Below, piece by piece: positions 51,096-60,611 of a stretch of DNA of 64,000 nucleotides. A model generated the notes under the pieces. It had not been told where the DNA came from. It saw nothing but the letters and a program-made list of their open reading frames with translations, and made no database searches. The stretch comes from a bacterium. Lineage in GTDB: Bacteria; 4484-113; JAFGCY01. Each line of letters opens with the position of its first letter. Position 1 is the first letter of the stretch. Both the position numbers and the translations under genes were made by a program. Location of the stretch: NCBI GenBank assembly GCA_020849855.1, contig JADZFO010000040.1, positions 124,001 through 188,000 on the forward strand, given 5' to 3'.

Positions 51096-53065
51096 TCCTC
51101 TTCGCCTCCCGACTCCTCACCCTCTTCCGGAGGCTGCGGCTCGCCCGCGATGCCTTCTGGTATCTCCACGCCGTCCTCGCCCAGGCGCAGGATCAGCTCC
51201 TGCGGCCGGGATTCCTCTTCAGGCGCAGACGGGTCATCAGGAATAAACAGATCCTCGCTGCCGGGGTCGCGCTTCACGCCGCTGTTGATCGGCGGTATGC
51301 CGAGGCCCTTGCCGGGGGCCTTGACTTCCTCGGGGTCGACATGCGAAGCGACCAGCCGTTCCTTGTTGGGGTCGCGGGTGGGTTCAAGCGGAACATCCGG
51401 GTCGCTGATCTCAGCGGGTACAGGCTCTTCCCTGGATTCCGCCACTGCGCGGTTGATGTCGTTGGCATACTTGGCCGGCAGCCTGATCGTGGCTGACGCG
51501 CCGCCTTCGACCTCCATGTACTTCGAGTCGTTGTTGTAGACCAGCGCGGCGCAAAGGAAGGTCTGGCCGTCCTTGTCCTTGAACTTCACATCTTCCTTGG
51601 CGGTCAGGCGCTTGATCTGGTCCTGATAGACGATGGTCTGGGCGCTGATCTCGCGGTTGTCCTGGCGCAGCCAGACCTTGCCTGAGGCGATGAAGTCGTT
51701 GTTGTTCAGGTACATCACGGCTTTGTCGGCATACATCTCAGAGTATGCGCCGATCAGGCGGGCCTGGTCGTGGTCGCCAATCTCGATCAGGTTCTCGTCA
51801 AGAAGCCAGTCGCCGGAACCCTGGGCCATGACGATGTTGCCGTCAAGCAGCACCATCTTCTCGGCATACTCCGTGCCGGCATACTCAGGCTTGTCCGAGC
51901 CGCCCCAGTAGGTCAGCTTGTCCGCTTCAGCGCGGCGGTCGGCCTGGATCACGGCAGCGCGGCTGTGGCTGATCACGCAGTCGCGGCCCCAGAAGTATTC
52001 AATGTCACCTGCCTGGATGCGCGTTTCGTACTTGCGCATGGCCTGCACGGCCTTGTCCTCGCCGAACTTCTTAGGCTGGCTGGGCTTGATGACCATGCCG
52101 ATGTTGCCGTAGCACTCTGCCCACTTCCTGGCGATATGCGCCTCGAGGTGGTCGGTGGCAACGGTGACATCCTCCTTGGAGAACTTCACCTGCTGCGGAG
52201 TGGTTTGATACTTGCCAATGTCGATGATCTGGCCTTCAAAGTCCTTCACCTTGAAAGCCCGGTCGTAGTAGCGGCTGGTGGCCAGGACTACCTGGTTCTG
52301 CTTGTCATAGATGACTTCCTCGGCGCTGATGACCAGCTTCTCGAAGTCCTCAAGCTTCAGCTCTCCGACGTCCGTCAGTTCGCGCTCGGTGATGAACTGC
52401 GTGTCCTGCAGCGACGCCACATCGCCGCGGACATTGCCAATGAACTCCATATAGGTAAGCTCGCGGTCAGCCTGCATGTAGGCCGAACTGAGGCGGTTAC
52501 CGTCGCGGCTCGTTACCTCCACCCCGTTGGGAAAGCGGAAGGATGGCGCGCGCTTCTCGCGGGATGCTGGTGTGGCAGCCTCCTTAAAGCGGCGCCACTC
52601 CACGCGCGGGGCGGAAACCGCCATGCCGTCGCGGGTTTCGATCTTGAAGCTGTCGGCGCCCTTGTAGCCGCCGTAGATAGTGAAGTCTTCAGTGCGGGTG
52701 TTGTATTCGACCGTGCCGGCTTCAAATGTCAGTGAGCTCTCGCCGTTCTCGTAGTACTCGGCCTTCGCGTCCTTGAAGCTGGCCTGCTCCTGGTCCTTGG
52801 ACAGGGTAACGGAGCTGCCCTCTATCTTCATCGCCAGCTCACCCTCATCGTTGATGACGGTCATGGCGATGGGCTTGTCCACAGAAAGGTAGACCTCGCT
52901 TTCCGGCCGCGACTTGATCGCGGCGATCTCCTCATCCGAGCGCTCGAAGATGTAGCGGATGCCTATGTAGGCGGCCACAAGCAGCGCAGTAATGAGCAGA
53001 TTGCGCAGAAACGCGAGCAGCGGCGCCCAGCGCTGCCGCCGGATTTGACTGACCTTCCTTTCCAT
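51092..53065 (-). CDS. LptC-like membrane protein fused to LptA-type repeats
   Basis: 657 residues. One N-terminal helix (LLAFLRNLLITALLVAAYIGIRYIF) as in LptC, then long series of LptC/LptA/OstA-type strands: GSSVTLSKDQEQASFKDAKAEYYENGESSLTFEAGTVEYNTRTEDFTIYGG, LTYMEFIGNVRGDV, LISAEEVIYDKQNQVVLATSRYYDRAF, ADKAVMYLNNNDFIASGKVWLRQDNREISAQTIVYQDQ. The C-terminal 130 residues are Pro/Glu-rich. TAGAAT at 53084-53089 gives a 12-nt leader containing GAGGAGG. First gene of the pair. Probably the inner-membrane base of the LPS bridge. Confidence 0.72.
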   Translation of the reverse strand: MERKVSQIRRQRWAPLLAFLRNLLITALLVAAYIGIRYIFERSDEEIAAIKSRPESEVYLSVDKPIAMTVINDEGELAMKIEGSSVTLSKDQEQASFKDAKAEYYENGESSLTFEAGTVEYNTRTEDFTIYGGYKGADSFKIETRDGMAVSAPRVEWRRFKEAATPASREKRAPSFRFPNGVEVTSRDGNRLSSAYMQADRELTYMEFIGNVRGDVASLQDTQFITERELTDVGELKLEDFEKLVISAEEVIYDKQNQVVLATSRYYDRAFKVKDFEGQIIDIGKYQTTPQQVKFSKEDVTVATDHLEAHIARKWAECYGNIGMVIKPSQPKKFGEDKAVQAMRKYETRIQAGDIEYFWGRDCVISHSRAAVIQADRRAEADKLTYWGGSDKPEYAGTEYAEKMVLLDGNIVMAQGSGDWLLDENLIEIGDHDQARLIGAYSEMYADKAVMYLNNNDFIASGKVWLRQDNREISAQTIVYQDQIKRLTAKEDVKFKDKDGQTFLCAALVYNNDSKYMEVEGGASATIRLPAKYANDINRAVAESREEPVPAEISDPDVPLEPTRDPNKERLVASHVDPEEVKAPGKGLGIPPINSGVKRDPGSEDLFIPDDPSAPEEESRPQELILRLGEDGVEIPEGIAGEPQPPEEGEESGGEEE

Positions 53066-53083
53066 GCCTCCTCGGGGCGCCTA

Positions 53084-53089
53084 ATTCTA
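53084..53089 (-). promoter_or_regulatory. -10 element of the LptC/LptA-like operon
   Basis: TAGAAT on the minus strand, giving a very short leader with AGGAGG just before the ATG at 53065. Confidence 0.5.
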
Positions 53090-53147
53090 GCCCGCGCCAG
53101 CAGCAGGACGGAAAGCGCGGCCTCGGCGTTTGGAAATGCGAGGCGAC

Positions 53148-54881
53148 TCAGGATCCGACCAGCAGGCGCTCGGCAAGGGCGCGTTCCTCCGCGCTGCCCT
53201 GCCCTCCCAGCATGCGCATCAGCTCCAGCACCCGCTCCTCGGAGCTGATCGCGCTGATCCTGACGCTGCTGGCAGCCGCGGCGCTGTCCTTGCGGACGCT
53301 GAGGTGCGCCTGGCCGGCGGCGGCAACCACCGGCAGGTGCGTGATGGCCAGAAGCTGGCGTCCGCCTGCCATTTCAAGCAGGACCTCAGCTATCCGGCGG
53401 GCTGCATCTGCGCCGACCCCGGCCTCAATCTCGTCCAGCAGGACCACACTGCTGCCCAGCCGGCCGGCGAGCGCCGCCTTGAAGCCCAGCAGCAGGCGCG
53501 ATGCTTCGCCGCCAGATGCCACCTGGGCAAGAGGCCGCGCCGGCTCGCCAGGGTTCAGCGAGATCAAGAGCTCAATGCTTTCGGTGCCGCTCTGGCCGGC
53601 ATGGTCCAGTTCCTGCTGCTCAGCCAGCAGATCCACAGCTGGGAAGTCCAGGCGCTGCAGATAGGCCTCGCTGTGCTGGCAGAGCCTGTCAGCGGCCTTG
53701 CGACGCTGCTGCGCCAGCTGCTGCCCAAGCCGCATCGTCTGCTGGTGCAGACGGTCAAGCTCAACCTGCAGGCTCTCGGGTGATGAGCCGCTGTCCTGCA
53801 GCACCATCAGGCGCTCGGACTTGCTTTGGAGCAGGGGCTCAAGTTCATCTGCGCTGAGGCCGTACTTGCGCTCCAGGCGCAGGATCTCGTCCAGGCGCTC
53901 CGCCAGGCGCAGCTCTTCCTGCGGGTCATGCTGCACGCTCTGGGCAAAGTGATGGCACTCAGCGCCCAGCTCCCGCAGTTCTTCCAGCAGGGCTGCCGCT
54001 CGCTGGCGGATCTGTTCAGGGCCCTCTGTCTGATCATTGCCAAGCAGCTGGGTCAGCAGACCCAGCTCTTTCTCAGCCGAGGCGACCAAGTCATAGGCGC
54101 CGCGGCTGTCTTCGTCGCCAGAAAGGTAGCGGGCGGCAGATTCTGCCGCGGCCAGTACCTGCTGGGCGCTGCGCTGCAGTTTGAGCGCATAGCTCAGCTC
54201 GGCAAGCTCGCCGGGGCGCACAGCCGCCTGCTCCAGCTCGTCAACCTGGAAGCGCAGGAAGTCCAGCTCCTGCGCCAGTTGCCCGCTCGCTTCAAGGATG
54301 GTAGCCAGACGGCGACGGGTCTCGGCCCAGGCCTGGTAACTGGCGCTGTAGTCATCACGCAGGCGGATGAGTGTGGCATCGCCAAAGGCCTCAACAAGCT
54401 GCAGGTGGGACTTGGGGTCGAAAAGTATGCGGCTTTCGAACTGGCCGGTGAACTCGAACTGCTGCTCAGCCAGGGCGGCCAGATCCTGGACCTTGACGCT
54501 GCTGCCATTGAGGTCCAGCCTGCTGCGGCCACTGGCGCTGAAGCTGCGGTAAAGCTCGTTTACGCCGGCCTGCCAGGGCAGTCCCAGGCTCCGCGCCAAT
54601 GCATCTTCCAGCTCCAGGCGAAGGCGCACCTCGCAGGCTGCAGCGCCGGAAGCAATCAGGGAGCGGTGAGCACGCCCGCCAAGCACGAAGGCCAGCGCGT
54701 CAAAGAGAAGGGACTTGCCCGCGCCGGATGGGCCGGTGATGACAGTCAGGCCGGGCGAGAAGGAAACGCTCGCCGAGCGCAGCAGGGCGAAGTCGCGCAG
54801 CTCAATGTGCAGCAGGCGCAGGGGCGCTGCGGCATTGCTTGCAGCCGTGGCCGGCGCCTTGGCCTGCGCAGACCTAGGCAT
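53148..54881 (-). CDS. recN: DNA repair protein RecN
   Basis: 577 residues from ATG 54881, which overlaps nadK by 8 nt; longer starts would read through nadK. SMC-like ATPase: LLHIELRDFALLRSASVSFSPGLTVITGPSGAGKSLLFDALAFVLGGRA (Walker A), EQQFEFTGQFESRIL, a central coiled coil (about 160-370), then ASGGEASRLLLGFKAALAGRLGSSVVLLDEIEAGVGADAA (signature and Walker B) and LLAITHLPVVAAAGQAHLSV. Double-strand break repair. Last gene of the PAP2-tlyA-nadK-recN operon. Confidence 0.95.
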   Translation of the reverse strand: MPRSAQAKAPATAASNAAAPLRLLHIELRDFALLRSASVSFSPGLTVITGPSGAGKSLLFDALAFVLGGRAHRSLIASGAAACEVRLRLELEDALARSLGLPWQAGVNELYRSFSASGRSRLDLNGSSVKVQDLAALAEQQFEFTGQFESRILFDPKSHLQLVEAFGDATLIRLRDDYSASYQAWAETRRRLATILEASGQLAQELDFLRFQVDELEQAAVRPGELAELSYALKLQRSAQQVLAAAESAARYLSGDEDSRGAYDLVASAEKELGLLTQLLGNDQTEGPEQIRQRAAALLEELRELGAECHHFAQSVQHDPQEELRLAERLDEILRLERKYGLSADELEPLLQSKSERLMVLQDSGSSPESLQVELDRLHQQTMRLGQQLAQQRRKAADRLCQHSEAYLQRLDFPAVDLLAEQQELDHAGQSGTESIELLISLNPGEPARPLAQVASGGEASRLLLGFKAALAGRLGSSVVLLDEIEAGVGADAARRIAEVLLEMAGGRQLLAITHLPVVAAAGQAHLSVRKDSAAAASSVRISAISSEERVLELMRMLGGQGSAEERALAERLLVGS

Positions 54882-55719
54882 CGGCCTCACCGTAGACGTA
54901 ACCGTGCTGGAACTTCTGGCGCAGGACTTCAAAGAAGTCGTGGCCGTCGGGGTTATAGACGTGCAAACGCTGCTCAGCACGGCTGACCAGGATCCGCTCG
55001 CCAAAGACCATTTGGTCGTGGTGCATGCCGTCGTAGGAGACTTCCAGCTCATGCTCGCGGAGGCTGTAGAGCTCCAGCTCATCGCAGGCCGGCAGCACTA
55101 GAGGCTTGGTGAAAAGCGAGTGCGCGCAGATCGGCGTCATTATGGTTACATCGACATCCGGGTGTACGAGCGGTCCGCCGGCGCTGAGGTTATAGGCCGT
55201 TGAGCCCGTGGCGCTGGAGATGATGATGCCGTCTGCGCGGTAGTTGGCGATCAGGCGGCCCTTGTGCCGGGCCTGGAAGTCGCGGATCTTGTCGTCGCCG
55301 CCCTTGCTGACGACGACATCATTGATGGACAGGCGCTCGCGGATCTTGCCGTCGATCCCGATTACTCTGCCACGCAGCACGCCGCGGTCCTGAATCGGCA
55401 TGCTGCCGCTGCGTATCTGCTCCAGGGCCGGGCGGAGCTCGGCCAGTGGCACCATACACAGGAAACCGAGGCGGCCGACCATTACGCCCAGGATGGGCAC
55501 CTGGTGCCGCACGGCAATGTGCGCGCCGGCCAGGAACGTCCCATCCCCGCCGAGGGCCACCAGCAGGCTGGTGCCGGGCGGGAGGACGATGTCGTCATCC
55601 AGGTCATTGCGGCGGAGGGTATGAAACTCGATACCCAGGCCGCGCAGGAGAGGTTCGATCTGCTGGCTCAGCATCTCATCACTGATGCGGCTGGGGTGCA
55701 GAAGCAGGCAGATCTTCAT
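54874..55719 (-). CDS. nadK: NAD kinase
   Basis: 281 residues. LLVALGGDGTFLAGAH (GGDG motif), NDVVVSKGGDDKI (NE/D-type motif), GIIISSATGSTAYNLSAGGPLVHPDVDVTIMTPICAHS. Phosphorylates NAD to NADP. Overlaps tlyA by 4 nt and recN by 8 nt, an order conserved in many Terrabacteria. Confidence 0.96.
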   Translation of the reverse strand: MKICLLLHPSRISDEMLSQQIEPLLRGLGIEFHTLRRNDLDDDIVLPPGTSLLVALGGDGTFLAGAHIAVRHQVPILGVMVGRLGFLCMVPLAELRPALEQIRSGSMPIQDRGVLRGRVIGIDGKIRERLSINDVVVSKGGDDKIRDFQARHKGRLIANYRADGIIISSATGSTAYNLSAGGPLVHPDVDVTIMTPICAHSLFTKPLVLPACDELELYSLREHELEVSYDGMHHDQMVFGERILVSRAEQRLHVYNPDGHDFFEVLRQKFQHGYVYGEADA

Positions 55720-56546
55720 GCCTGCACCTCCGGCGCACCGGGTGCAGGGCCAGAAGCCCTGAGGGCAGCTTCCACCCGGGCGGCATAAGCATCGGCGGAG
55801 TCGGCAACCCCGGCTGGCAGCCGCTGCAGCTCCACGAAGTACTCCTGATTGCCACTGGCGCCGCGGACGGCGGCGGGGTAAACGGCCACTGGCTGGAGCT
55901 GCTGCTGCACCCAGTCATTATAGAGACCCAGCAGCACATCTCTTATTGCTGCAACAGAGCTGACGAGACCGCCGACAAGCTCCGCCTGACGCCCCAGGGC
56001 AGCCAGCTCGAACTGCGGCTTGACCAGCAGCAGCAGCTCAGCCTCAGCCGCCAGCAGTGGGGCCACTGCCGGCAGGACGGCGCGCCAGGAAATGAAGGAC
56101 AGGTCCCCCACAACCACCTCGACCGCCTCGGGGATCTCAGCGCTGCTGAGCAGGCGGGCATTGGTGCGTTCGAGAAGAATCACCCTTGGATCCTGGCGCA
56201 GCGCTTCGACGATGAGGCCATAACCCACATCGACACTGTAGACACGCAGGGCGCCGGCTTCCAGCAGTACCTGTGTGAAGCCGCCGGTTGAGGCGCCAAG
56301 GTCGAGGCAGATGCGACCGGCTGGCTCAAGGCCGCTGGCCTGCAGCACCGGGCGCAGTTTGTCTGCCCCGCGGCTGACAGGCTGTTCAATGCGACCCTTG
56401 ACCCTGACGCTGGCCCCCTCGGAAAGCTCGAAGTGCGCGCTGGTCTGGGCCTTGTCATTTACGAGTACCCGGCCGGCCAACAGCAGTCCTCGGGCAACGC
56501 GTTCATCGGAAGTGACCGCCTCCAGCAGGTATGCCAGGAGCTGCAT
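55716..56546 (-). CDS. tlyA: TlyA-family rRNA 2'-O-methyltransferase (S4-FtsJ)
   Basis: 276 residues. N-terminal S4-like segment (TSDERVARGLLLAGRVLVNDKAQTSAHFELSEGASVRVKG), then an FtsJ Rossmann methyltransferase: ICLDLGASTGGFTQVLLEAGALRVYSVDVGYG, VVVGDLSFISWRAVLPAV, LLLLVKPQFE. TlyA methylates ribosomal RNA in mycobacteria; family members are often annotated as hemolysins. Starts six bases after the upstream gene's stop. Confidence 0.93.
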   Translation of the reverse strand: MQLLAYLLEAVTSDERVARGLLLAGRVLVNDKAQTSAHFELSEGASVRVKGRIEQPVSRGADKLRPVLQASGLEPAGRICLDLGASTGGFTQVLLEAGALRVYSVDVGYGLIVEALRQDPRVILLERTNARLLSSAEIPEAVEVVVGDLSFISWRAVLPAVAPLLAAEAELLLLVKPQFELAALGRQAELVGGLVSSVAAIRDVLLGLYNDWVQQQLQPVAVYPAAVRGASGNQEYFVELQRLPAGVADSADAYAARVEAALRASGPAPGAPEVQA

Positions 56547-56552
56547 GACGGC

Positions 56553-57053
56553 CTAGGGCAGCAGTGCTGCTGCGCCCTCCGGCACCGCGGCTACTACCAG
56601 CGGCCCGTGCAGCAGCGCGGCTACCAGTATGCCCAGCAGCGCGCCGACAAAGACTTCCATCGGTGAGTGGCCCAGCAGCTCGCGCAGCTTGCGATAGGTG
56701 GTCTTGTCACTGAGGAGCTTCCCCTGCAGGAGCTGTGGCACGATCTCGTTGAGGAGCTGGGCGTGGTATCCGGCCGAGCGGCGCAGGTTGGTCGCGTCAT
56801 AGACAACCACCATGGCGAAGCAGAGCGCTATGGCGAACTCAGGACTGCGGAAGCCTTCGCTCAGGCCAATCTCAGTGGACAGCCCCAGGGTAAAGGCGGA
56901 GTGGCTGGAAGGCATCCCGCCGCTGTCCACCAGGCGCGAAAAGTCCATGCGCTTGGTACGGACGGCGTGGAGGATCACCTTGAGAGCTTGGGCCAGAATC
57001 CACGAGGCGAAAGCCACGGTGATCCAGGGGTTAGCGCGCAGCAGTTGCAACAT
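56553..57053 (-). CDS. Divergent PAP2-family membrane protein (YuiD-like)
   Basis: 166 residues from ATG 57053. AFASWILAQALKVILHAVRTKRMDFSRLVDSGGMPSSHSAFTLGLSTEIGL carries the family signature (GGMPSSHS), and VVVYDATNLRRSAGYHAQLLNEI and LGHSPMEVFVGALLGILVAALL complete it. Several membrane helices. Possibly a lipid or polyprenyl phosphatase; not proven. TATAAT at 57067-57072 gives a 6-nt leader, and the gene heads the operon with tlyA, nadK and recN. Confidence 0.88.
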   Translation of the reverse strand: MLQLLRANPWITVAFASWILAQALKVILHAVRTKRMDFSRLVDSGGMPSSHSAFTLGLSTEIGLSEGFRSPEFAIALCFAMVVVYDATNLRRSAGYHAQLLNEIVPQLLQGKLLSDKTTYRKLRELLGHSPMEVFVGALLGILVAALLHGPLVVAAVPEGAAALLP

Positions 57054-57066
57054 GCCGGGGTGCTCC

Positions 57067-57072
57067 ATTATA
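57067..57072 (-). promoter_or_regulatory. -10 element of the PAP2-tlyA-nadK-recN operon
   Basis: TATAAT on the minus strand, 13 bases before ATG 57053. Confidence 0.55.
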
Positions 57073-57087
57073 AGGGCTGCCAGCAAT

Positions 57088-58935
57088 CTAGTAGGCCTGG
57101 ATTTTGCGGCCCAGCGACCAGATCAGCATGGCTGATAGAAAGAGCCCCCAGAAGCATTCCAGGACGCCGATGGCGTTGTGCAGCTCATAACGCGGATCGC
57201 CCAGCATCGAGAAGCCCATGCCGCTGAAGGCCTGCGCCGAGACCAGCAGGGCATGCTTCCAGCCGGCTATGGCTGTGTCCAGCAACTGGTCGAGCTGCTG
57301 GGCGGATTCGGCCTCGATGCTGGTCGACATGACATAGCGCGTCACTTCCTGGCCGCCCTGGTATACCGGCAGGCCGAGGCAAAGATAAGTCACCGCAAAG
57401 GCCAGGATCGAGACCAGGGCGGTGGCCACCACCCTGCCCGGCCGTTCGCCATAGCCGCAGCTGAGCATCCAGAATGATGCGCTGAGCAGGCGTCCGAGGG
57501 CGATTAGCAGGTCGAGCAGGCTGAGCGCAAAGTGCTGACCCGAGGCGCTGAGCAGTGTCAGGACAGCCGCCGGCAGGGCCAGCAGCAGGGCCAGCAGCAA
57601 CGCCAGGGGTCCGCCGCCGGCCAGCCGCAGCACCATCTTCTCCAGCCGGCTGCGCGGCTGCTCATGCCGTCCGCCCAGCAGGTCGGCCACCGCCGAGGGC
57701 CGCTCCTGAGGGTTCTGCAGCGCTTCATAGACCCGCCCCAGGCGGCTGCGCCGCGGCAGGTCGATAAGCCACAGCGGCAGGCGTCGCAGCCTGGCCAGCC
57801 AACTCTTCGGCTCCCGCACTACCGGCCCGATCTGCCGCCACTGGGCCAGCATGGCGATCAGGCCCAGCGCGGCGAGCGACACTGCGGCGATGTCCTGGCG
57901 CAGCAGCAGCAGGTACAGCGCCAGCAGGGTCAGGCCCAGCAGCAGGCCGGAGCGGATCAGCCGCAGCAGGCAGTCCAGGCTGGCCGGCAGCAGGGCGCGG
58001 CGGTCGAGCTCCTTCTCGCTGTAGGCCAGACGGCTGGCCATGGTGTTATTCGACTGTTCCAGGTAGGCGTTCTTCAGCGCCGCCAGCGAGCGCCGGGCCC
58101 TAAAGCCCCAGGCCTGATGCGCCCTCAGCACCCGTCCGTATTCACGCGGCGAGAAGAGCAGCGCCAGCTGGCTGAGCGGCCAGCGCCACAGCGGCGGGCA
58201 GAGGCTCAGAAAGGGCGGGTCCAGCCGCTGCCAGAAGTCCACGCCGTGCTGCGCCATCAGGGCCGGCAGCTCCTGCCACAGCCGCCGGTCGCCGCCGAGG
58301 ATGCCGCCGCCCAGGATGCCGCCGGCGATGCGTTCAGCCGGCAGCGGCCCGGGCTCCAGCAGGGCCGGCAGGTCGCAGCCCGAGAGGGAGCAGTCCAGCA
58401 GCAGCGCGTCATGCAGGCCGCGCACCGAGGCCAGGCTGAGGCCCTCGAAATCGAGGCCTTGCAGCAGGGCGTAGCTCAGGTCCACCTGGTCGAGGCGGGT
58501 GACGCTGACATCGCTGTAGCGCAGCCCGCCGCTGCCCTCCAGCAACTCAAAGGCCCCGAAGCGGGTGCCCGATAGCAGGGCGGCCCGCAGGCTGCTGCGG
58601 CTCAGCAGCGCCCCGTCCAGGCGGGCCGAGCTGAGGTCGCAAAGCTCCAGGCGGCACTCGCTGAAGCTGCAGCCCCGCAGGTCGGCGCTGCGCAGGCTGG
58701 CCCGGCTGAAGTCGCAGCGGCTGAAGCTGCAGCCCCGCAGATCGGCGGCGTTGAAGTAGGCCCCGCTGAAAGTGCAGGCCTCGAAGCTGACCCGCTGGAA
58801 GCACACCCCCGACAGCAGCGCGCCGTCCAGGGCAGCTCCGCTGTAGCGCCCGCCGTCGAGGCTGCGGCTCCCGGCCAGCACGGCCCTCAGGGCCTCGGTG
58901 GCGAGCAGGCCCGCACCGGCGCTCAGCTCAGCCAT
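57088..58935 (-). CDS. Pentapeptide-repeat protein with channel-like membrane domain
   Basis: About 615 residues from ATG 58935 (an upstream start at 58968 is less likely). Residues about 30-190 are pentapeptide repeats A(D/N)LXX-like: CTFSGAYFNAADLRGCSFSRCDFSRASLRSADLRGCSFSEC, forming a right-handed quadrilateral helix. A cytoplasmic segment (about 220-310) follows, then five or six membrane helices. The C-terminal pair with the loop SAQAFSGMGFSMLGDPRYELHNAIGVLECFWGLFLSAMLIWSL resembles a two-helix ion channel pore (TVGYGD-like), but the filter is not canonical. Ion channel is therefore tentative. Confidence 0.7.
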   Translation of the reverse strand: MAELSAGAGLLATEALRAVLAGSRSLDGGRYSGAALDGALLSGVCFQRVSFEACTFSGAYFNAADLRGCSFSRCDFSRASLRSADLRGCSFSECRLELCDLSSARLDGALLSRSSLRAALLSGTRFGAFELLEGSGGLRYSDVSVTRLDQVDLSYALLQGLDFEGLSLASVRGLHDALLLDCSLSGCDLPALLEPGPLPAERIAGGILGGGILGGDRRLWQELPALMAQHGVDFWQRLDPPFLSLCPPLWRWPLSQLALLFSPREYGRVLRAHQAWGFRARRSLAALKNAYLEQSNNTMASRLAYSEKELDRRALLPASLDCLLRLIRSGLLLGLTLLALYLLLLRQDIAAVSLAALGLIAMLAQWRQIGPVVREPKSWLARLRRLPLWLIDLPRRSRLGRVYEALQNPQERPSAVADLLGGRHEQPRSRLEKMVLRLAGGGPLALLLALLLALPAAVLTLLSASGQHFALSLLDLLIALGRLLSASFWMLSCGYGERPGRVVATALVSILAFAVTYLCLGLPVYQGGQEVTRYVMSTSIEAESAQQLDQLLDTAIAGWKHALLVSAQAFSGMGFSMLGDPRYELHNAIGVLECFWGLFLSAMLIWSLGRKIQAY

Positions 58936-59993
58936 CGGCCCGCCGTCCGCGATTAAAAGGGTGCCCAAGCGGCATCCCGCCTAGTTTACAGCAGCAGGGC
59001 ATCCGCAGGACCCTTGCATCTATCTTCAAGCCGGGTCCTGCTGACGGACTGCCAGGCGGCTTGAACCCCATGGCCCGGGGTTTAACCTTCAGGCCCGTCC
59101 GGCAACGTGTATTCGTTCCTGCGGACCGCCGCGAGGCCCGGTTTTAACCTTTGCCGCCCCAAAAGCACCGAAAACAGCGCAGCGCAATTCTTGCAAACTG
59201 CGTTTTGCGATTTGCATTTTGCAGAGAACAGCGCGGCCGTGCAGAGCCGATTCCGGGTCGCGTGGGGATGTTGTCTGCACATTTATTCACTAGTTCGTCC
59301 TGTGGCCTTTCCAGCCATAACCAATTACACACGGTATCGAGCCTAAACCTGGCCCCAGGGGCGCGACAAAAGCCGGCCCTGTAGGCCGGCTCGTCACTCT
59401 AACCTGGTATCTTCACTTGCCATCCTGTGGCTATGCATTATTAGACCAGCCTCCACGCTGCAGGTTCCATTGCCAGCGGCCCTGCACCCGCCCCTTGGCA
59501 GAATGAGTGCGCGCCAAAACGGGCCCGCAGGCTGCGGCATCTGAATGGGATACCACGCAGGAGACAATATTATTGTAACCAGCAGACAGAATGAGGCAAC
59601 ATCGCCTGAGTTGGCTGTGGCTATTCCAGCCTGGCGGCGCAAGGGACTCCGTTCAGGCCCAGCCTGGCCTTGAAAACCCGAGTGCCGCCCTCGTGAGGCG
59701 GCACTACTGATCAGCTAATTTGAAGCCCGATCTCGACGGACCGGGCCTTGATACTGCCTTTTGGTGAGATCACCGCTGTGCAGTTATCATGCCCTTAAAG
59801 ACCCCGGCGGGCAGGCCAGGTTCCCATCCTCCAGTGGCTGTCTCAGTTAGCCCCATCCCCCGGCGCTGCCCGGCCTGGCCCTGAGGCCGCGCGCCAGCTA
59901 AGTGCTCCAAATCAGCCCGCAGCCTGTTATGCTTGCGCCGCACCGGGTATAGCAAGCGGTTCACTCGAACCAAAACACAGTCGGGGGAATGCC
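58936..59993. other. Gene-free 1-kb stretch with palindromes
   Basis: No convincing gene. Palindromes: AGCCGGCCCTGTAGGCCGGCT (59374-59394; on the minus strand followed by TTTTG, so possibly terminator-like) and GTGCCGCCCTCGTGAGGCGGCAC (59689-59711). TATAGC near 59947 could belong to the promoter of the next gene. Confidence 0.5.
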
Positions 59994-60611
59994 ATGATCT
60001 GCAAGCGTTTGTCCATCGCCGCCGCCGCCCTGCTGCTGGCCGCCGGAGCGGCCCTGCCCGCCTTGGCCGAGGAAGCCGACCGCACAGTTGATGGCGGCGG
60101 GGTGAAGAGCGAGATCACCAGCCCGCGCGACCATGCCAGCGGCCTGCCCACCGGCCGCCGCATGCACATCCAGGAGCAGATCAGCGGCGAATACGACTCG
60201 ATACTGGCAGAGCTGAAGCTGCTGCGCGAGGCCGCGCTGCGCATCACGGGCCAGGCCGAGGAACTGGCGCGACTGAACCAGGAGGCTGGCGATGCCGCGG
60301 AGGAAGAGGCCGATGCGGTGGCCGACAGGCTGGCCCAGATTGACAGCGCCGAGCAGATCTTCAATGAGCAGGTGGCGCCGCTGCTGGACGAGAAGCTGAC
60401 GGTGCAGATCAGCCAGGAGATCGCCCTGACCCGCCGGGGCCTGACTGCTACCGGAAACCTCAGCGACGGCAACGGTAATCCTCTGGATGAGAACCTGCAG
60501 CTCCTGCGTGATGCGATCGCCGCCCTGGAAGGCAGCCTCAGCGACCTGGAGGGCGCCGCCCAGCAGGGCAAGAGCACCCCGGTGACCCGCAGCAACATCA
60601 GTAATAACTGA
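59994..60611 (+). CDS. Secreted coiled-coil protein, paralog 1
   Basis: 205 residues. Signal peptide MICKRLSIAAAALLLAAGAALPALAEE, a motif SPRDHASGLPTGRR, then a Glu/Ala/Leu-rich coiled coil with AQIDSAEQIFNEQVAPLLDE, and a C-terminal tail QQGKSTPVTRSNISNN. The tail and several internal segments are shared with the gene at 61800. The ribosome-binding sequence is CGGGGGAA, as in the two downstream paralogs. Function unknown; periplasmic or exported. Confidence 0.7.
   Translation: MICKRLSIAAAALLLAAGAALPALAEEADRTVDGGGVKSEITSPRDHASGLPTGRRMHIQEQISGEYDSILAELKLLREAALRITGQAEELARLNQEAGDAAEEEADAVADRLAQIDSAEQIFNEQVAPLLDEKLTVQISQEIALTRRGLTATGNLSDGNGNPLDENLQLLRDAIAALEGSLSDLEGAAQQGKSTPVTRSNISNN

Noticed and set aside
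53826..54986. Plus-strand frame opposite recN and nadK
   Set aside because: Antisense shadow of two well-identified genes.
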